A DNA stretch of 64,000 bases from Rubrivivax sp. (GTDB lineage: Bacteria > Pseudomonadota > Gammaproteobacteria > Burkholderiales > Burkholderiaceae_C). Each line of letters begins with the position of its first letter. The first letter of the stretch is position 1. Positions 1 through 9,312 of the stretch are shown here, piece after piece. The notes beneath the pieces are model-generated. The model saw nothing but the letters and a program-made list of their open reading frames with translations, was not told the origin of the DNA and made no database searches. The translations under genes and the position numbers were made by a program. The DNA lies in assembly GCA_016789955.1 (NCBI GenBank), contig JAEUPB010000103.1, positions 1 to 64,000 on the forward strand, read 5' to 3'.

Positions 1-135
1 CGTGTAGATGGCCTTGTGCTTGCCGCGCAAACGGAGTGCCACTTCGCTGGCAACACGTCCGAGCACCTTGTCGGTGGCGTCAATCACAAACCACTCGTGC
101 TTCACTTCGGCCGGCTTGGCGCTGAAGGTCTTCAT
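1..135 (-). CDS. rplM: 50S ribosomal protein L13, N-terminal part
   Basis: The first 45 codons of L13 are present and the gene runs off the left edge. The translated start [20 protein letters not shown] and the following [16 protein letters not shown] stretch are characteristic of bacterial L13, a 50S subunit protein that is one of the early assembly proteins. The ATG at 133-135 is the only reasonable start. In most proteobacteria rplM is followed by rpsI, which would lie outside the window. Transcription would begin in the 136-422 gap, where a -10-like element and a hairpin are visible. Confidence 0.95.
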   Translation of the reverse strand, partial: MKTFSAKPAEVKHEWFVIDATDKVLGRVASEVALRLRGKHKAIYT

Positions 136-245
136 GAGGGATTCCAGGGGAGATGCGGCGGGACCGGATGGTTCGCCCGGAGCAGCAAGGTCTCGGCGCG
201 CTCTCGTGAGGGAGGCCTCTCGACACTGCGGGTGCTGCGGACGCT

Positions 246-284
246 CTTCCCCTGCCGTTTCGGGGAAAGCCGACGATTCTAATA
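246..284 (-). promoter_or_regulatory. Candidate rplM -10 element and 5' leader hairpin
   Basis: On the minus strand TAGAAT (276-281) is a good -10 match. It is followed at once by a stem pairing CTTCCCC at 246-252 with GGGGAAAG at 262-269 (one bulged A). The hairpin would lie near the 5' end of an rplM leader of about 130 nt. L13 is an autoregulator in some bacteria, so a leader structure is plausible, but no clear -35 hexamer was found. The rest of the 136-422 gap shows nothing else I can name. Confidence 0.3.
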
Positions 285-422
285 CGAGTTCACGACCCGC
301 CCTTCCATCGGTCTGGGCGGCGCGGATGGGCTTGTCACAATTTTCCTCCCCGGCATGGGGGGACCGCGGATGCCCGACCGCCCCTGCATGCGGGATGATC
401 CGCGCTCCTCGCTGCCGCTACG

Positions 423-1235
423 ATGCAGCGAGTCGCCCCATACCTACGAACCGCCAGGGATGGCCCCTTGTCGACCGAAGTCGCCGCACCACCGCTGTTG
501 CCCTGGATCTTCGCGAGCCTGTCGGCGGTGCTGCTCTTCGCGGCCGGCGTGCTGGCCTGGGTGCGGCAGCGGGGCCAGCATCGGCGGCCCTTGCCCACCG
601 AGTGGGCACTGACCGCGCGGCCCGTCTTCAACGCCGACGAACGGCGCGTGTACCGGCAGTTGCGCGAGGCGCTGCCCCACCACATCGTGCTGTCCAAGCT
701 GCCGCTGGTGCGCTTCTGCCAGCCGGCCGATCCGCAGGACGTGCGCTACTGGTACGAACTGCTCGGTTCGATCCACGTGACCTTCGCCGTGTGCAGCGCC
801 AACGGGCGCGTGCTGGCGGCGATCGACCTCGACACGGATCGGGGTCAGTCGCGTCGCTCGGTGCAGATCAAGCAGTCGGTGCTGGCGGCCTGCCGCGTGC
901 GCTACCTGCGCTGCCCGGTCGATCACCTACCTTCGCTGGCCGAACTGCAGCTGCTCGTGCCGCAGAACCCGGCGTCGTCGCGCGGGCCTCAGCCGGCGCG
1001 CGTCGGCATTCCGGGTCGCGAGGGCGTCTCGGGCTCCGGGCGCCGGCGCGCCACGCTGTGGCAAGATTCCTCTCTGTTCCAGGACTCGTTCTTCGGCCCC
1101 GACGGGCGGCCGGGCGAAGGCACGACGACGACCATCTCGGACTTCGGCGCGCTGCGCGCGGCTGCCGAGTTGCCGGTCGACGACGGCCTCGGCACGCCGA
1201 TGCGCCCGGCGGCCACGCCGCCGCTGCGGCATTGA
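423..1235 (+). CDS. DUF2726-domain protein with N-terminal membrane anchor
   Basis: 270 residues. A hydrophobic segment at about residues 25-46 (LPWIFASLSAVLLFAAGVL) would anchor it in the inner membrane. The following domain (about 60-180) has the DUF2726 look: an ALTARPVFNADERRVYRQL entry, an LPLVRF strand and an AIDLDTD strand. DUF2726 resembles a nuclease-like fold but has no established function. The C-terminal third is low-complexity. A TTG at 468 (residue 16) is an alternative start just before the membrane segment. The stop overlaps the start of srkA (TTGA), so the two are probably co-transcribed. A paralogue lies at 29548-30237. Confidence 0.75.
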   Translation: MQRVAPYLRTARDGPLSTEVAAPPLLPWIFASLSAVLLFAAGVLAWVRQRGQHRRPLPTEWALTARPVFNADERRVYRQLREALPHHIVLSKLPLVRFCQPADPQDVRYWYELLGSIHVTFAVCSANGRVLAAIDLDTDRGQSRRSVQIKQSVLAACRVRYLRCPVDHLPSLAELQLLVPQNPASSRGPQPARVGIPGREGVSGSGRRRATLWQDSSLFQDSFFGPDGRPGEGTTTTISDFGALRAAAELPVDDGLGTPMRPAATPPLRH

Positions 1236-2239
1236 CCGCCCACCCCTACGAGACGCTCACGCCGCAGCGCGTGCTCGACGCGCTGGCCGACGTCGGGTTG
1301 CCCGGCGATGGCCGCATCCTGCAGCTCAATTCGTACGAGAACCGCGTCTTCCAGGTGTTCCTCGAGGACGGCCGCGCGATCGTCGCCAAGTTCTATCGGC
1401 CCGGGCGCTGGAGCGACGAGCAGATCCTCGAGGAGCACGCGCTGGCGCGTGAGCTGGCCGCTGCCGAAGTGCCGGTGGTGCCGCCGCTGGTGCTCGGCGG
1501 CGATGCGTTCGGCGACCCGCCGACGCTCGCGCGCTTCGATGTCGACGGCGTGGTCCACCGGGTGGCTGCCGCGGCGCGGTGTGCCGGGCGCGAGCCCGAG
1601 CTCGAGGACGACGCGACGTTGCTGCAACTGGGCCGTTTCATCGGGCGGCTGCATGCCGTGGGGCGCGTGCGCCCGTTCCAGCATCGCTGGCGGATGGATC
1701 CACCCGCCGATGCGGCGCGGGCCCGGCAGCTGCTGCTCGACCGCGAGGTGGTCACCGGCGACGTGCGGCCGGCCTGGGAGCAGGCCAGTGCCGCCGTGGT
1801 CGACGCTATCGGGGCCGCGTGGGCCGAGACTCCGCCCAAGCAGCTGCTGCGCCTGCACGGCGACTGCCACCTCGGCAACGTGCTGTGGCGCGACGGCGGG
1901 CCGCATGTGGTCGACCTCGATGACGCCTGCACCGGCCCCGCGGTGCAGGACCTGTGGATGCTGGTCTCGGGCGACCGCCGCTCGATCACGTTGCAGCTCT
2001 CGCTGCTGCTCGAGGGCTACGCGCAGTTCAGCGACTTCGACGAGAGCGAGCTGGCGCTGATGGAGCCGCTGCGCAGCCTGCGCATGCTGCGCTACAGCGC
2101 TTGGCTCGCCGAGCGCTGGAGCGACCCGGCCTTCCCGCGCGCCTTCCCCGACTTCGGCACGCCGGCCTACTGGTCTCAGCAGGTGACGCAGTTGCGCGAG
2201 CAGCTCGAGACGATGGCCGAGCCGCCGCTGCGCATCTGA
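1232..2239 (+). CDS. srkA: Stress response kinase A (YihE/SrkA family)
   Basis: 335 residues with an aminoglycoside-phosphotransferase/choline-kinase-like fold. SrkA is a cytoplasmic Ser/Thr kinase; E. coli SrkA counters stress-induced death. Visible signatures are the N-terminal NSYENRVFQV nucleotide loop, AKFYRPGRWS, the catalytic loop HGDCHLGNVLW and the metal-binding VDLDDA. The C-terminal half (SLRMLRYSAWLAERW) is also typical. I chose the TTG at 1232, which overlaps the preceding stop (TTGA) and gives the usual family length. The frame stays open far upstream but that extension is not conserved-looking. It converges on htpG with a 16-base gap. Confidence 0.88.
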   Translation: MTAHPYETLTPQRVLDALADVGLPGDGRILQLNSYENRVFQVFLEDGRAIVAKFYRPGRWSDEQILEEHALARELAAAEVPVVPPLVLGGDAFGDPPTLARFDVDGVVHRVAAAARCAGREPELEDDATLLQLGRFIGRLHAVGRVRPFQHRWRMDPPADAARARQLLLDREVVTGDVRPAWEQASAAVVDAIGAAWAETPPKQLLRLHGDCHLGNVLWRDGGPHVVDLDDACTGPAVQDLWMLVSGDRRSITLQLSLLLEGYAQFSDFDESELALMEPLRSLRMLRYSAWLAERWSDPAFPRAFPDFGTPAYWSQQVTQLREQLETMAEPPLRI

Positions 2240-2255
2240 CGATGTCGGCCGGCGT

Positions 2256-4145
2256 TCATACCGTGCCGACCAGCATCCGGTTGATGCGCTGCACGTAGGC
2301 CGCCGGGTTCTCGAGCTGGCCGCCTTCGGCCAGCAGCGCCTGGTCGAACAACACCTGCGCGAGGTCCGCGAAGCGGGCGTCGTCTTCGGTGTCCGCGAGC
2401 CGCCGCACCAGTGCGTGCTCGGCATTGATTTCGAGGATCGGCAGCGACGACGGCGCGCTCTGCCCGGCCTGCTTCAGCAGCCGCGCCAGGTGTCCGCTCA
2501 TGTCGCCGTCCTCGACCACCAGGCATGCCGGCGAATCGACGAGCCGCGTCGTCGTGCGGACGTCCTTCGCGCGCTCCTTCAGCGCGGCGGTCATGCGCTC
2601 GAGCACCGGCTTCAGCGCGGTGGCGGTCTCCTCGGACTTCTTCTTCTCTTCCTCGTCCTGCAGCTTGCCGAGGTCGAAGGCCCCCTTGGCCACGCTCTGC
2701 AGCGAGTGGCCTTCGAACTCGTACAGGTGCGACAGCATCCACTCGTCGACGCGGTCGGTCAGCAGCAGCACCTCGATGCCCTTCTTGCGGAAGACCTCGA
2801 GTTGCGGGCTGCTCTTGGCCGCCACCAGCGTGTCGGCGGTGACGTAGTAGATCGCCTCCTGGCCTTCCTTCATGCGCTTGACGTAGTCGGCGAAGGACAC
2901 GCCCTCGTCGGCATGCGTCGAGGCGAAGCGCAGCAGCTTGGCCAGCCGCTCCTGATTGGCGTGGTCCTCGCCCAGGCCTTCCTTCAGCACCGCGCCGAAG
3001 TCCTTCCAGAAGCGGGCGTACTTCTCGCGCTCGCCGGCGTCCTCGCTGTCGGCCATCGACTCCAGCATCGACAGCACGCGCTTGGTGCTGCCTTCGCGGA
3101 TCGCCTTGACGTCGCGGCTTTCCTGCAGCAGCTCGCGGCTGACGTTCAGCGGCAGGTCGCTGGAGTCGATCACGCCCTTGACGAAGCGCAGGTACACCGG
3201 CATCAGCGACTCGGCGTCGTCCATGATGAACACGCGCTTCACGTACAGCTTCACGCCGCCGCGCTTGTCGCGGTTCCACAGGTCGAACGGCGCCTTGCCG
3301 GGGATGTACAGCAGCTGCGTGTACTCGGTGCGGCCTTCGACGCGGTTGTGCGTGTAGGCCAGCGCCGGCTCGCTGTCGTAGGAGATCTGCTTGTAGAAGT
3401 CCTGGTACTGCGCGTCGGTGATGTCGCTCTTGGCGCGCGTCCACAGCGCGGCAGCCTTGTTGATGGTCTCCCAGTCGTCGGTCCACACCTGGGCCTTCTT
3501 CTCCTCGTCCCAGCTCTGCTTGCGCATCAGGATGGGCAGCGAGATGTGGTCGGAGTAGCGCGAGACGATCGAGCGCAGCTTCCACGCGGCGAGGAACTCG
3601 TCCTCGCCCTCGCGCAGGTGCAGGATCACGTCGGTGCCGCGGGCCGGGCGGTCGATCGTCTCGACGTCGAACTCGCCGGCGCCTTCGCTGGTCCAGCGCA
3701 CACCCTGGTCGGCCGCAAGGCCGGCGCGGCGGCTCTCCACCGTGATGCGGTCGGCCACGATGAAGCCCGAGTAGAAGCCGACGCCGAACTGGCCGATCAG
3801 GTTGGCGTCCTTCTTCTGGTCGCCTTCGAGCTTGGCCATGAACTCGCGCGTACCGCTGCGGGCGATCGTGCCCAGGTGCGTGATGGCCTCCTCGGCGCTC
3901 ATGCCGATGCCGTTGTCGCGGATCGTGATCGTCCGGGCGGCCTCGTCGACCGCGATGCGCACTTCCAGCGCGGGCGCGTCCTCGTACAGCTCGGGCCGGT
4001 CCAGCGCCTCGAAGCGCAACTTGTCGCAGGCATCGGAGGCGTTGGAGATCAGCTCGCGGAGGAAGATCTCCTTGTTCGAATACAGCGAATGGGTGACGAG
4101 GTGCAGGATCTGCTTGACCTCGGCTTGGAAGGCATGCTTGTTCAT
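2256..4145 (-). CDS. htpG: Hsp90 chaperone HtpG
   Basis: 629 residues, close to the E. coli protein (624). It is a cytosolic ATP-dependent dimeric chaperone. The N-terminal GHKL ATPase domain shows [17 protein letters not shown], the DNGIGM motif and the lid/ATP motif [11 protein letters not shown]. The middle domain contains NVSRELLQE, and the C-terminal dimerisation region ends near INRMLVGTV. The ATG at 4143-4145 ([14 protein letters not shown]) matches the family start; ten more codons are open upstream but unneeded. No heat-shock promoter could be confirmed in the 104 bases before the next gene. Confidence 0.97.
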   Translation of the reverse strand: MNKHAFQAEVKQILHLVTHSLYSNKEIFLRELISNASDACDKLRFEALDRPELYEDAPALEVRIAVDEAARTITIRDNGIGMSAEEAITHLGTIARSGTREFMAKLEGDQKKDANLIGQFGVGFYSGFIVADRITVESRRAGLAADQGVRWTSEGAGEFDVETIDRPARGTDVILHLREGEDEFLAAWKLRSIVSRYSDHISLPILMRKQSWDEEKKAQVWTDDWETINKAAALWTRAKSDITDAQYQDFYKQISYDSEPALAYTHNRVEGRTEYTQLLYIPGKAPFDLWNRDKRGGVKLYVKRVFIMDDAESLMPVYLRFVKGVIDSSDLPLNVSRELLQESRDVKAIREGSTKRVLSMLESMADSEDAGEREKYARFWKDFGAVLKEGLGEDHANQERLAKLLRFASTHADEGVSFADYVKRMKEGQEAIYYVTADTLVAAKSSPQLEVFRKKGIEVLLLTDRVDEWMLSHLYEFEGHSLQSVAKGAFDLGKLQDEEEKKKSEETATALKPVLERMTAALKERAKDVRTTTRLVDSPACLVVEDGDMSGHLARLLKQAGQSAPSSLPILEINAEHALVRRLADTEDDARFADLAQVLFDQALLAEGGQLENPAAYVQRINRMLVGTV

Positions 4146-4249
4146 GGTGTGGGGCCGGAGGAAGACGACGGACAACCGGGGACGGTGAGGCCTGCCGACC
4201 CGATTTCAAGGGCCGGGATTCTCCGGGGTCGACCGCGGGGTTGGCCGGA

Positions 4250-4717
4250 TCAGGCCGGCGACGATCGCAGGGCGTACACCGCGTTGCCGACGAACAGGTA
4301 CTCCACGCGCAGCACCGCGTCGCCCTTCTCGCCGGGGAAGGTGAAACCGATCAGGTCGACGCGCTCGCCACCCTTCAGCGGCGCCACCTTCCAGGCCTCC
4401 ATCCGCGAGATCGGGGCCAACTCGACCTGCCAGCGGCGGTCGCGCCGGGTCGGCAGGCGCACGGCCTTCAGCAGCGCCGGCGCATCCACGGGGGCCGACT
4501 GCGCCGGCATCGTGCGCCCGGCCAGATCCGCCGGCAGCTTCGGCTCGGCATCCACTTCCAGCTCGAACTCCGCGTGCGGGTTGCGCCACGCCACCTTGCC
4601 GACGCGGCCGGACAGCCACAGCGGCTTGGTCTGGTCGAAGCTGCCCCAGCCGTGGTGCGCGTGCGCCAGCGGCAGCGTGCCGAGCGGCAGGGCGGCGACG
4701 AAGGTGCGGCGGTCCAT
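4250..4717 (-). CDS. Secreted DUF6152-like protein
   Basis: 155 residues. The start MDRRTFVAALPLGTLPLAHA is a short signal peptide with a twin-arginine-like RR followed by alanines. The mature part begins with HHGWGSFD, a hallmark of the DUF6152 family, periplasmic proteins of unknown function often found beside small membrane proteins. The rest is a beta-rich domain (WRNPHAEFELEVD near residues 50-62). An AAGGAG ribosome-binding site precedes the ATG at 4715-4717. It starts 10 bases after the next upstream gene, a four-helix membrane protein, so they likely form a two-gene operon. Confidence 0.65.
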   Translation of the reverse strand: MDRRTFVAALPLGTLPLAHAHHGWGSFDQTKPLWLSGRVGKVAWRNPHAEFELEVDAEPKLPADLAGRTMPAQSAPVDAPALLKAVRLPTRRDRRWQVELAPISRMEAWKVAPLKGGERVDLIGFTFPGEKGDAVLRVEYLFVGNAVYALRSSPA

Positions 4718-4727
4718 GACAACTCCT

Positions 4728-5165
4728 TCAGAGGTAGGCGATCCAGCGGCCGCAGATGATGGCGGCGAACCATGTCCCCAGCGAAAGCACGGTCTGCGCA
4801 CGCGCCGTGGCATCCAGCCGTGTGAGCCCGCCGCGCGCGTGAAAGGCCGCCGCGTTCAGCCCGGCCAGCATCACCAGCCCCATCTTCACCACGAAGGCGC
4901 GGTTGGTCAGCAGCTCCGCCGGGCGCGACGCGAACATCAGCAGCCCGCTGAGCGCCACGATGCCGAAGCCCAGCAGCGACAGCAGCACGGCCCAGCGCGC
5001 CAGCGGGCCGATCGGCAGTTCCGCCGCGCTACCCCACACGCGCAGCTCCAGCAGCACCAGGTTGCCCAGCAGCAGCGCGATGCCGGTGATGTGCACCACC
5101 TCCAGCGACGGGTAGATCCACGGGTGTGAACCGATCGCCTCCAGCCCCTGCCAGCCCTGTGTCAT
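4728..5165 (-). CDS. Small four-helix inner-membrane protein (DUF6644-like)
   Basis: 145 residues, with about four hydrophobic segments: VVHITGIALLLGNLVLLEL, WAVLLSLLGFGIVALSGLLM, FVVKMGLVMLAGLNAAAF and TVLSLGTWFAAIICGRW. The histidine in VVHITG and the arrangement resemble DUF6644 and copper-resistance-D-like membrane proteins, though no function is proven. It sits 10 bases upstream of the DUF6152-like gene. Such pairs recur in proteobacteria, which suggests a joint envelope or metal-related role. Its promoter would lie in the 40-base gap shared with the divergent mpl gene. Confidence 0.6.
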   Translation of the reverse strand: MTQGWQGLEAIGSHPWIYPSLEVVHITGIALLLGNLVLLELRVWGSAAELPIGPLARWAVLLSLLGFGIVALSGLLMFASRPAELLTNRAFVVKMGLVMLAGLNAAAFHARGGLTRLDATARAQTVLSLGTWFAAIICGRWIAYL

Positions 5166-5205
5166 GGGGGCGATTCTGGTACCGGTGCCTTCCTAGAATG
5201 CGTCG

Positions 5206-6594
5206 ATGCACATCCACATCCTGGGCATCTGCGGCACGTTCATGGGCGGGCTGGCGGCCCTGGCGCGTGAAGCCGGCCACCGCGTGACGGGCTGCGACGC
5301 CGCCGTCTACCCGCCGATGAGCGAGCAGTTGCGCTCGCTGGGCATCGAGCTGATCGAGGGCTACGGCGCCGACCAGCTCGCGCTGGCGCCGGACCAGTTC
5401 GTGGTGGGCAACGTGGTCAAGCGCGGCATGCCGCTGATGGAGGCCATCCTCGACGCCGGTGCGCGTTACACCAGCGGCCCGCAGTGGCTGGCCGACCATG
5501 TGCTGCACGGCCGCCACGTGCTGGCCGTGGCCGGCACGCACGGCAAGACCACCACCACGGCGATGCTGGCGTGGATCCTCGAGAGCGCGGGGCTGCAGCC
5601 GGGATTCCTGGTCGGCGGCGTGCCGGTGAACTTCGGCGTGTCGGCACGCCTCGGCAACGTGGGTGCGGCCCTGTCGGGCCGCGTGGGCGGTCACTTCGTG
5701 ATCGAGGCCGACGAGTACGACACGGCGCTGTTCGACAAGCGCAGCAAGTTCGTGCACTACCGGCCGCGCACGGCGGTGCTGAACAACCTCGAACTCGACC
5801 ACGCCGACATCTTTCCCGACCTCGCGGCGATCGAGACGCAGTTCCACCACCTCGTGCGCACGATGCCGTCCAGCGGCCGCATCGTCGTCAACGCGCGTGA
5901 CGAGGCGCTGCAGCGGGTGCTGCAGCGCGGCTGCTGGAGCGACGTGCAGCGCTTCGGCGCACGGCGCGAGGAACCGGGCGGCGTGCGCGCCCGCGGCGAG
6001 CCGCATGCCTTCGACGTGCTGCGCGGCAGCCTGAAGATCGGTCGCGTCGACTGGTCGCTGATCGGCGAACACAACCAGCTCAACGCGCTGGCGGCCATCG
6101 CCGCGGCCGAGCATGTCGGCGTCGCGCCGGACGTCGCGGCCGCGGCGCTGGGCAGCTTCCAGAACGTGCGTCGAAGGCTGGAGCTGCGTGGCGAGGTGGG
6201 CGGCGTGAAGGTCTACGACGACTTCGCTCACCACCCCACCGCGATGCGCACGACGATCGAAGGGTTGCGCCGCCGCCTCGGGCCGACGCAGCGCATCCTG
6301 GCGCTGTTCGAGCCGCGCTCGAACACCATGAAGCTCGGCGTGATGACGGCGCGGCTGCCGTGGGCGCTGGAAGAGGCCGACCTCGCGTTCTGCCTGCAGG
6401 GCGACTACGGCTGGAGCGCCGCCGATGCCTTGGCGCCGATGGGCGACAGCGTGGTGGTGGCCGACAGCGTCGATGCGCTGGTGGCCCGCATCGCGGCCGT
6501 GGCCCGGCCCGGCGACCATGTGCTCGCGATGAGCAACGGCGGCTTCGGGGGCATCCACGACAAGCTGCTGAAGGCGCTGCCCGCACGTGGCTGA
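5206..6594 (+). CDS. mpl: UDP-N-acetylmuramate:L-Ala-gamma-D-Glu-meso-DAP ligase
   Basis: 462 residues. Mpl joins the recycled murein tripeptide L-Ala-gamma-D-Glu-meso-DAP to UDP-MurNAc in cytoplasmic peptidoglycan recycling. The start HIHILGICGTFMGGLAALA is the Mpl-type nucleotide-sugar loop. The Mur-ligase ATP loop AGTHGKTTTT follows at about residue 110. EADEYDTALFDKRSKF and NNLELDHADIF are Mpl-specific, and the C-terminal domain has YDDFAHHPTA. The signatures separate it from MurC. The promoter region is the short gap shared with the divergent membrane-protein gene. Confidence 0.96.
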   Translation: MHIHILGICGTFMGGLAALAREAGHRVTGCDAAVYPPMSEQLRSLGIELIEGYGADQLALAPDQFVVGNVVKRGMPLMEAILDAGARYTSGPQWLADHVLHGRHVLAVAGTHGKTTTTAMLAWILESAGLQPGFLVGGVPVNFGVSARLGNVGAALSGRVGGHFVIEADEYDTALFDKRSKFVHYRPRTAVLNNLELDHADIFPDLAAIETQFHHLVRTMPSSGRIVVNARDEALQRVLQRGCWSDVQRFGARREEPGGVRARGEPHAFDVLRGSLKIGRVDWSLIGEHNQLNALAAIAAAEHVGVAPDVAAAALGSFQNVRRRLELRGEVGGVKVYDDFAHHPTAMRTTIEGLRRRLGPTQRILALFEPRSNTMKLGVMTARLPWALEEADLAFCLQGDYGWSAADALAPMGDSVVVADSVDALVARIAAVARPGDHVLAMSNGGFGGIHDKLLKALPARG

Positions 6595-6621
6595 GCGTCG
6601 CGGCCTGCCGATCGGCGCACG

Positions 6622-7209
6622 ATGACGACCACGCACCTGCTGTACCTGCACGGCTTCCGTTCATCGCCGCGCTCGTTCAAGGCCGAGCGGCTCGCGGCGT
6701 GGCTGGCGCAGCACCGGCCCGGCGTCACCTGGTGGTGCCCGCAGTTGCCGCCGTCGCCGCGCGAGGCGATGGCGATGGTCGACGAACGCACCGCGGGGTG
6801 GCCCAGGGACACGCGGGCGGTCGTGGGCAGTTCGCTCGGTGGCTACTACGCGAGCGTGGTGGCCGGGCGGCACGGCGGACGCTGCGTCGTGATCAACCCG
6901 GCCGTCGAGCCGGCGCGGGACCTGGCGCGCCACGTCGGCGAGCTGACGGCCTTCCACGACCCGACGCAACGCTTCGAGTTCCGCGCCGAGTACCTCGACG
7001 AGCTGCGCGCGATGCGGCCCGCGGTGCCGGCGCACCCCGAGCGGACCCTCGCGATCATCGCCAAGGGCGACGAGTTGCTCGACTGGCGCGAGATGAGCGC
7101 CCGCCACGCCGGAGCGCGGCTGCGGCTGATCGAGGGCAGCGACCATGCGCTGTCGGACTTCGACGACCACCTGCCGGCGCTGCTCGAGTTCCTCGCGCTC
7201 GGCCCATAG
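6622..7209 (+). CDS. YqiA/YcfP-family alpha/beta-hydrolase esterase
   Basis: 195 residues. A small alpha/beta hydrolase opening with LLYLHGFRSSPRSFKA, the YqiA/YcfP signature. The nucleophile elbow is GSSLGGYYAS (Ser near residue 74), and the catalytic His is in the C-terminal GSDHALSDF. E. coli YqiA has palmitoyl-CoA and p-nitrophenyl-ester hydrolase activity; the physiological substrate is unclear. It lies 27 bases after mpl and 12 bases before the RNase gene, so it is probably part of one plus-strand transcript. Confidence 0.85.
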   Translation: MTTTHLLYLHGFRSSPRSFKAERLAAWLAQHRPGVTWWCPQLPPSPREAMAMVDERTAGWPRDTRAVVGSSLGGYYASVVAGRHGGRCVVINPAVEPARDLARHVGELTAFHDPTQRFEFRAEYLDELRAMRPAVPAHPERTLAIIAKGDELLDWREMSARHAGARLRLIEGSDHALSDFDDHLPALLEFLALGP

Positions 7210-7221
7210 ACAATCCCCCCG

Positions 7222-9312
7222 ATGTACGTTCTGTTCGAAGAGGCGGGGAAGTTCCACGCCGGCCGCGTGATGTCGGAGGCGGAGAGCTCGCTGCAGGTGG
7301 AGCTCGACTCCGGCAAGCGCGTGAAGGTGAAGGCCACGCATGCGTTGCTGCGCTTCACGGCACCCGCGCCGGCAGAGCTGTTCACCCGCGCCGCGCAACT
7401 GGCGGGCGAGATCGATCTCGACCTGGCGTGGGAGTTCGCACCCGAAGGCGAGTTCGGCTTCGCCGACCTGGCGCGCGAGTACTTCTCGGCGTCGGCGGGT
7501 ACCGACCAGCAGGCCGCCGCGCTGTTCCGCCTGTTCGATGCGCCGCATTACTTCCGGCGCTGCGGCAAGGGCCAGTTCAGGAAGGCGCCGCAGGAGATCG
7601 TGCAGGCGGCGCTGCTGGGCATCGAGCGCAAGCGCAAGCTGGCCGAGCAGATCGAGGCCTGGGCCGCCGAGCTGGTCGAGGGGCGCTGCCCCGAGGCCGT
7701 GCGCGAGCAGCTCTACCGCATCCTGTTCAAGCCCGACCGCAACGGCGCCGAGTACAAGGCCGTGGTCGAGGCCGCGCAGCGCTCGCGCAGGGCGCCGCTG
7801 GACCTGCTTCAGGGTGCCGGCGCGATCACCAGCCCCTACCAGTTCCACTGGCGACGTTTCCTCTTCGAGCAGTTCCCCAAGGGCGCCGGGTTCCCGCCGT
7901 TGCCGATGCCGGCGTCGGCGGACGACGAGGCGCTGCCGCGTGCGGACGTGCAGGCGTTCTCCATCGACGATTCGGCCACCACCGAGATCGATGACGCGTT
8001 GTCGGTGCAGGGGCTGGGCAGCGGCACCGTGGTGCTGGGCATCCACATCGCGGCGCCAGGGCTGGCCATCGCGCCCGATTCGCCGTGGGACCAGGTGGCC
8101 CGCGATCGGCTGTCGACCGTCTACATGCCGGGATGGAAGCTGACGATGCTGCCCGACGCGCTGGTGCAGCGCTACACGCTCACCGAGGGCCGCGACTGCC
8201 CGGCGCTGAGCCTGTACCTGACGATCGACGAGGCCACGCTGGAGGTGCGCGGCCCCGTGTCGCGGCTCGAGCGCGTGCCGATCACCGCCAACCTCCGCCA
8301 CGACCGCCTCGACGACGTGATCACCGAGGACACGCTCGCAGGCCGCGCCCCCGCCAGCTATCCGTTCGCGGCCGAGCTGGCGTTCTGTCATCGGCTGGCG
8401 CAGGCGCTGAAGGCGCGCCGCGAGGCCGTGCGCGGGCGGCCCGAGACCTACACCCGGCCCGACTACAGCTACAAGCTGCAGCGAGACGGCAGCGCCGACA
8501 CCGAGCCCGACGGCAGCGAGACGGTGGCGATCACGATGCGCCGCCGCGGCGCGCCGCTGGACCTGATCGTCTCCGAGGCGATGATCCTGGCCAACAGCAC
8601 CTGGGGTGGTTGGCTGGCCGAGCGGGGCGTGCCCGGCATCTATCGCAGCCAGGCGAGCCTGGCCCCCGGCATCAAGGTGCGCATGGGCACGCGGCCGGCA
8701 CCGCACGCGGGCATGGGCGTGGCGCAGTACAGCTGGGCCACGTCGCCGCTGCGCCGCTATGTCGACCTCGTCAACCAGTGGCAGCTGATCGCCTGCGTGC
8801 GCCACGGCGCCACCGCGGCACTGGCCGCGCCGTTCAAGCCCAAGGACACGGCGCTGATGGCGATCGTCTCGGCGTTCGATGCGGCCTACTCCGCCTACGG
8901 CGACTTCCAGCACGGGATCGAGCGCTACTGGACGCTGCGCTGGCTGCAGCAGCAGGACGTGCAGGAAATCGAAGCGGCCGTGATGAGCCAGGGGCTCGTG
9001 CGGGCCGAGACGCTGCCGCTGGTGTTCCGCCTGCCGGGCACCGACTCGATGCCCCGCGGCACGCGCGTGCGGGCCCGCGTGGCCGGCGTGGATCTGCTCA
9101 CGCTGGAGCTGCACGCGCAGCTGGCCGGCACGCTGGCCGCAGCGTCCGGTGACAGCGGCGCAGGCGACGCCGACGACAATGGCGACGACGACACCGGCGC
9201 TGCGCTGACCCTGGCCATCGCCCTCGACGACACCGATGCGCAAGCGATCGAAACGGACGACGCGGCCCGCTCCGCTGCCCAAGCCGGCTCCGCGGGTTCC
9301 GGGGCCGCCTGA
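7222..9312 (+). CDS. RNB-domain exoribonuclease (RNase II family)
   Basis: 696 residues. The central RNB catalytic domain is recognised by FSIDDSATTEIDDALSV, whose aspartates coordinate the catalytic Mg2+, and by downstream motifs such as APHAGMGVAQYSWATSPLRR. It should be a 3'-to-5' processive RNase acting in mRNA decay or RNA processing. The N-terminal part (MYVLFEEAGKFHAGRV) is the variant found in many betaproteobacterial and cyanobacterial RNB proteins, not the double cold-shock domain of E. coli RNase II or R. The last 50 or so residues are an acidic, Gly/Ala-rich tail. The 3' end overlaps the next gene by 77 bases. Confidence 0.9.
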   Translation: MYVLFEEAGKFHAGRVMSEAESSLQVELDSGKRVKVKATHALLRFTAPAPAELFTRAAQLAGEIDLDLAWEFAPEGEFGFADLAREYFSASAGTDQQAAALFRLFDAPHYFRRCGKGQFRKAPQEIVQAALLGIERKRKLAEQIEAWAAELVEGRCPEAVREQLYRILFKPDRNGAEYKAVVEAAQRSRRAPLDLLQGAGAITSPYQFHWRRFLFEQFPKGAGFPPLPMPASADDEALPRADVQAFSIDDSATTEIDDALSVQGLGSGTVVLGIHIAAPGLAIAPDSPWDQVARDRLSTVYMPGWKLTMLPDALVQRYTLTEGRDCPALSLYLTIDEATLEVRGPVSRLERVPITANLRHDRLDDVITEDTLAGRAPASYPFAAELAFCHRLAQALKARREAVRGRPETYTRPDYSYKLQRDGSADTEPDGSETVAITMRRRGAPLDLIVSEAMILANSTWGGWLAERGVPGIYRSQASLAPGIKVRMGTRPAPHAGMGVAQYSWATSPLRRYVDLVNQWQLIACVRHGATAALAAPFKPKDTALMAIVSAFDAAYSAYGDFQHGIERYWTLRWLQQQDVQEIEAAVMSQGLVRAETLPLVFRLPGTDSMPRGTRVRARVAGVDLLTLELHAQLAGTLAAASGDSGAGDADDNGDDDTGAALTLAIALDDTDAQAIETDDAARSAAQAGSAGSGAA

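Noticed and set aside
8..1231. Upstream extension of the srkA frame
   Set aside because: It overlaps rplM antisense and the DUF2726 gene; kinase similarity starts only after the TTG at 1232.
2415..5129. 904-codon plus-strand open frame across htpG
   Set aside because: It is antisense to htpG and two clear minus-strand genes; its translation is Arg/His/Ala/Gln-rich shadow sequence without motifs.
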